Shown here: positions 62,541 to 64,000 of the stretch, one piece after another
Position numbering within the stretch: the first letter of the stretch is position 1
How the letters are laid out: every line of letters begins with the position of its first letter
Source of the DNA: Verrucomicrobiota bacterium
Lineage (GTDB): Bacteria; Verrucomicrobiota; Verrucomicrobiia; Verrucomicrobiales; Akkermansiaceae
Direction of reading: 5' to 3'
NCBI GenBank assembly: GCA_017301995.1
Contig: JAFLEH010000022.1
Coordinates: 1 to 64,000, forward strand
DNA: 64,000 nucleotides
Notes under the pieces: generated by a model
Told to the model about the DNA's origin: nothing
Seen by the model: only the letters and a program-made list of their open reading frames with translations
Database searches by the model: none
Position numbers and translations under genes: made by a program

Positions 62541-63041
62541 ATGCGCACTGCCGTTTACGCCGGTTCCTTCGATCCCCTCACCAACGGTCACCTCTGGATG
62601 ATCGAGCGGGGGCTTGAGTTGTTCGATATCCTGATCGTCGCGATCGGCGAGAATCCATCCAAACACTACACGTTCACTGTGGAGGAGCGCCTGCGGCTGT
62701 TGCGGGAATCCACCAAGCCCTGCGACCGGATGATCATCGTCCATTTCGACAACCGTTACCTGGTGGACTTCGCGAAAATCATGGAAGCGGATTACATCCT
62801 GCGCGGGATCCGCTCGCCGCACGACTACGAATACGAGCGGGTCATGCGGCACATCAACTCGGACATGGCGCCGGAAGTCAACACGGTGTTCCTGATGCCG
62901 CCGCGGGATATTTCCGAGCTGTCCTCCAACATGGTCAAGGGCCTGTCCGGTCCGGTCGGTTGGGAGGAAAACGTCAGCCGCTACGTGCCCGAACCGGTCC
63001 TCAAGGCGCTGGCCACGCGGTTCTCCGTCCATTCGGCGTGA
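62541..63041 (+). CDS. coaD: Phosphopantetheine adenylyltransferase
   Basis: A 166-residue enzyme that adenylates 4'-phosphopantetheine to dephospho-CoA, the step just before CoaE. The nucleotidyltransferase signature is complete: AVYAGSFDPLTNGHLWMIER near the start, ILRGIRSPHDYEYE with the phosphopantetheine site, and PPRDISELSSNMVKGL late. It follows the CoaE-Rho fusion by 138 bp, which holds an inverted repeat. Confidence 0.96.
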   Translation: MRTAVYAGSFDPLTNGHLWMIERGLELFDILIVAIGENPSKHYTFTVEERLRLLRESTKPCDRMIIVHFDNRYLVDFAKIMEADYILRGIRSPHDYEYERVMRHINSDMAPEVNTVFLMPPRDISELSSNMVKGLSGPVGWEENVSRYVPEPVLKALATRFSVHSA

Positions 63042-63089
63042 CGGATGTCGCTTGCGGGATCGCGCGTTCGCGGCTATCGGTGGCGTGTC

Positions 63090-63728
63090 ATGATCCGTTT
63101 TTCCCTGTTCGGTATTCCGGTGGAGGTCCAGCCTTGGTTCTGGGTCACTCTGGCGTTGCTGGGCGGAGGGATTGAGGCCAACACCCAGGAGGAAATCCTG
63201 CGGCTCCTGCTGTTTCTGTTGGCGGGTTTCGTCTCCGTTCTGGTCCACGAGATGGGACACGCTCTAACCGGACGCGCGTTTGGCGCGCGTGCCGAGGTCA
63301 CGCTCCACGGCTTCGGCGGCTTCGCTCGGTTTTCGGGCCGATGGTTCTCGCGGAAACAGGACTTCCTGGTCACCGCCGCCGGTCCCGGCGCCCAACTGCT
63401 GCTGGCGCTGGCGGTTTGGCTGGCACTTCCGGGTCTAACCGGCCTGCGTTCCGTGGCGGGGTATTTTTGGATGGAGCTGTTTTTCATCAGCGTGTTCTGG
63501 GCGGTGCTGAACCTGTTGCCGGTCTTTCCCTTGGACGGCGGCCAGATGCTCCGCGCCGTGCTGGGCCCGGAGCGCGAGCGGATCACCTTGTGGACCAGCA
63601 TCGTCGTGGCGGTAACGGCCGCCGTACTGATGTTCAAATTCACCGGTTCATTCCTGTTTCCGATCTTCATGGGCCTATTCGCCTATCAGGCATGGCAGCG
63701 GCTTCAGGGCGCGCCGTACGGGCGTTAG
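63090..63728 (+). CDS. Site-2 protease family zinc metallopeptidase (M50)
   Basis: A 212-residue multi-pass membrane protease. The zinc site is VLVHEMGHALTGRAFG and the third ligand region is NLLPVFPLDGGQMLR. ATG at 63090 (MIRFSLFGIPVEVQPWFW) is the usual start for this short M50 group; 15 residues upstream (from 63045) are basic and may be untranslated. Members cut membrane-embedded substrates such as anti-sigma factors. Confidence 0.88.
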   Translation: MIRFSLFGIPVEVQPWFWVTLALLGGGIEANTQEEILRLLLFLLAGFVSVLVHEMGHALTGRAFGARAEVTLHGFGGFARFSGRWFSRKQDFLVTAAGPGAQLLLALAVWLALPGLTGLRSVAGYFWMELFFISVFWAVLNLLPVFPLDGGQMLRAVLGPERERITLWTSIVVAVTAAVLMFKFTGSFLFPIFMGLFAYQAWQRLQGAPYGR

Positions 63729-63855
63729 CGCTTCATCCGGCCGTCCGTTCCGCCGATCCGCGTCCGACCGCCATCCCATGCCGGTGCCGGGTGAGGTCTT
63801 GCTCCGGGCGCGAATGAAGCTTGCCTGACAACCGGAATCCGTGCAGGGTCCGCCC

Positions 63856-64000
63856 ATGAAAGTTTATCTATCAATAGCAATGATCGGCATGGCGGCGCCT
63901 CAGGGAGCCAACGCATTGGATGATGCGCGTCTCCGTATGATGGAGGACTGGTTCGGCACCGCGCCGGAAAACCGTGGCCCGGTGCCGCGGGAATTGGGGC
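63856..64000 (+). CDS. Start of a secreted protein (truncated by window end)
   Basis: The frame from ATG at 63856 runs open to the last base. It encodes a signal peptide (MKVYLSIAMIGMAAPQGANA) and then LDDARLRMMEDWFGTAPENR. Only 48 residues are visible. The family cannot be named. The 127-bp gap before it holds no other feature. Confidence 0.6.
   Translation, partial: MKVYLSIAMIGMAAPQGANALDDARLRMMEDWFGTAPENRGPVPRELG

Noticed and set aside
1..64000. tRNA, rRNA, transposase, integrase or phage structural genes
   Set aside because: None was recognised on either strand by inspection; small RNAs cannot be excluded without a covariance search.

Overview
The window looks like a chromosomal segment from a high-GC Verrucomicrobiota bacterium, probably in or near the Luteolibacter/Haloferula/Akkermansia group. 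That placement is an inference. It rests on Tat-exported Gfo/Idh/MocA oxidoreductases with sugar-isomerase-type partners, a sulfatase, large secreted PKD/Ig-like proteins, scattered short palindromic repeats, and core genes that mostly start without a Shine-Dalgarno sequence. No rRNA, tRNA, CRISPR array, transposase or integrase was recognised.

Layout. 0.3-5.3 kb: a 1627-residue membrane-anchored protein made almost entirely of about 210 Cys-Pro heptads, on the minus strand, with a hairpin after it. 5.6-9.0 kb: a tight operon of Tat-exported Gfo/Idh oxidoreductase, Tat-exported TIM-barrel isomerase/epimerase and a uroporphyrinogen-decarboxylase-family protein, then a discoidin-like lipoprotein. 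9.0-19.6 kb: an accessory zone with dispersed palindromic repeats, a PIN toxin-antitoxin pair, an LRR-Roc-COR-TIR (ROCO) protein, a Septu-like ATPase/HNH pair, and a stretch of minus-strand unknown genes in which two attC-like folds suggest integron cassettes. 19.7-35.3 kb: mostly core or envelope genes: a second Gfo/Idh enzyme, a glycogen branching enzyme, a lipoprotein, a sulfatase, a 53-bp tandem array, an enoyl reductase-like dehydrogenase, two paired membrane/GATase-like proteins followed by a small triple-CxxC protein, an inosine/xanthosine triphosphate pyrophosphatase and a secreted thioredoxin.

35.5-46.4 kb is a second accessory island: a PLD-helicase, a Phd/VapC-type toxin-antitoxin pair, an Eco57I-type methyltransferase whose specificity region is an AT-rich patch, an ATPase/PIN-like pair and two unknown genes. 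46.7-64 kb is core again: PyrE, a phosphodiester glycosidase family protein, polyprenyl diphosphate synthase, an OmpA-like coiled-coil protein, a 1614-residue secreted metalloprotease-like protein, PgsA, 6-phosphogluconate dehydrogenase, an MBOAT/SGNH acylation pair, a CoaE-Rho fusion, CoaD, a site-2 protease and the start of another secreted protein.

The most unusual items are the Cys-Pro heptad protein, the CoaE-Rho fusion, the attC-like folds, the ROCO-TIR plus Septu neighbourhood, the methyltransferase with an exchanged specificity module, and the tandem membrane/GATase proteins that may be a degenerate and an intact exosortase-like pair. All functions are read from motifs and context only; no database search was possible.
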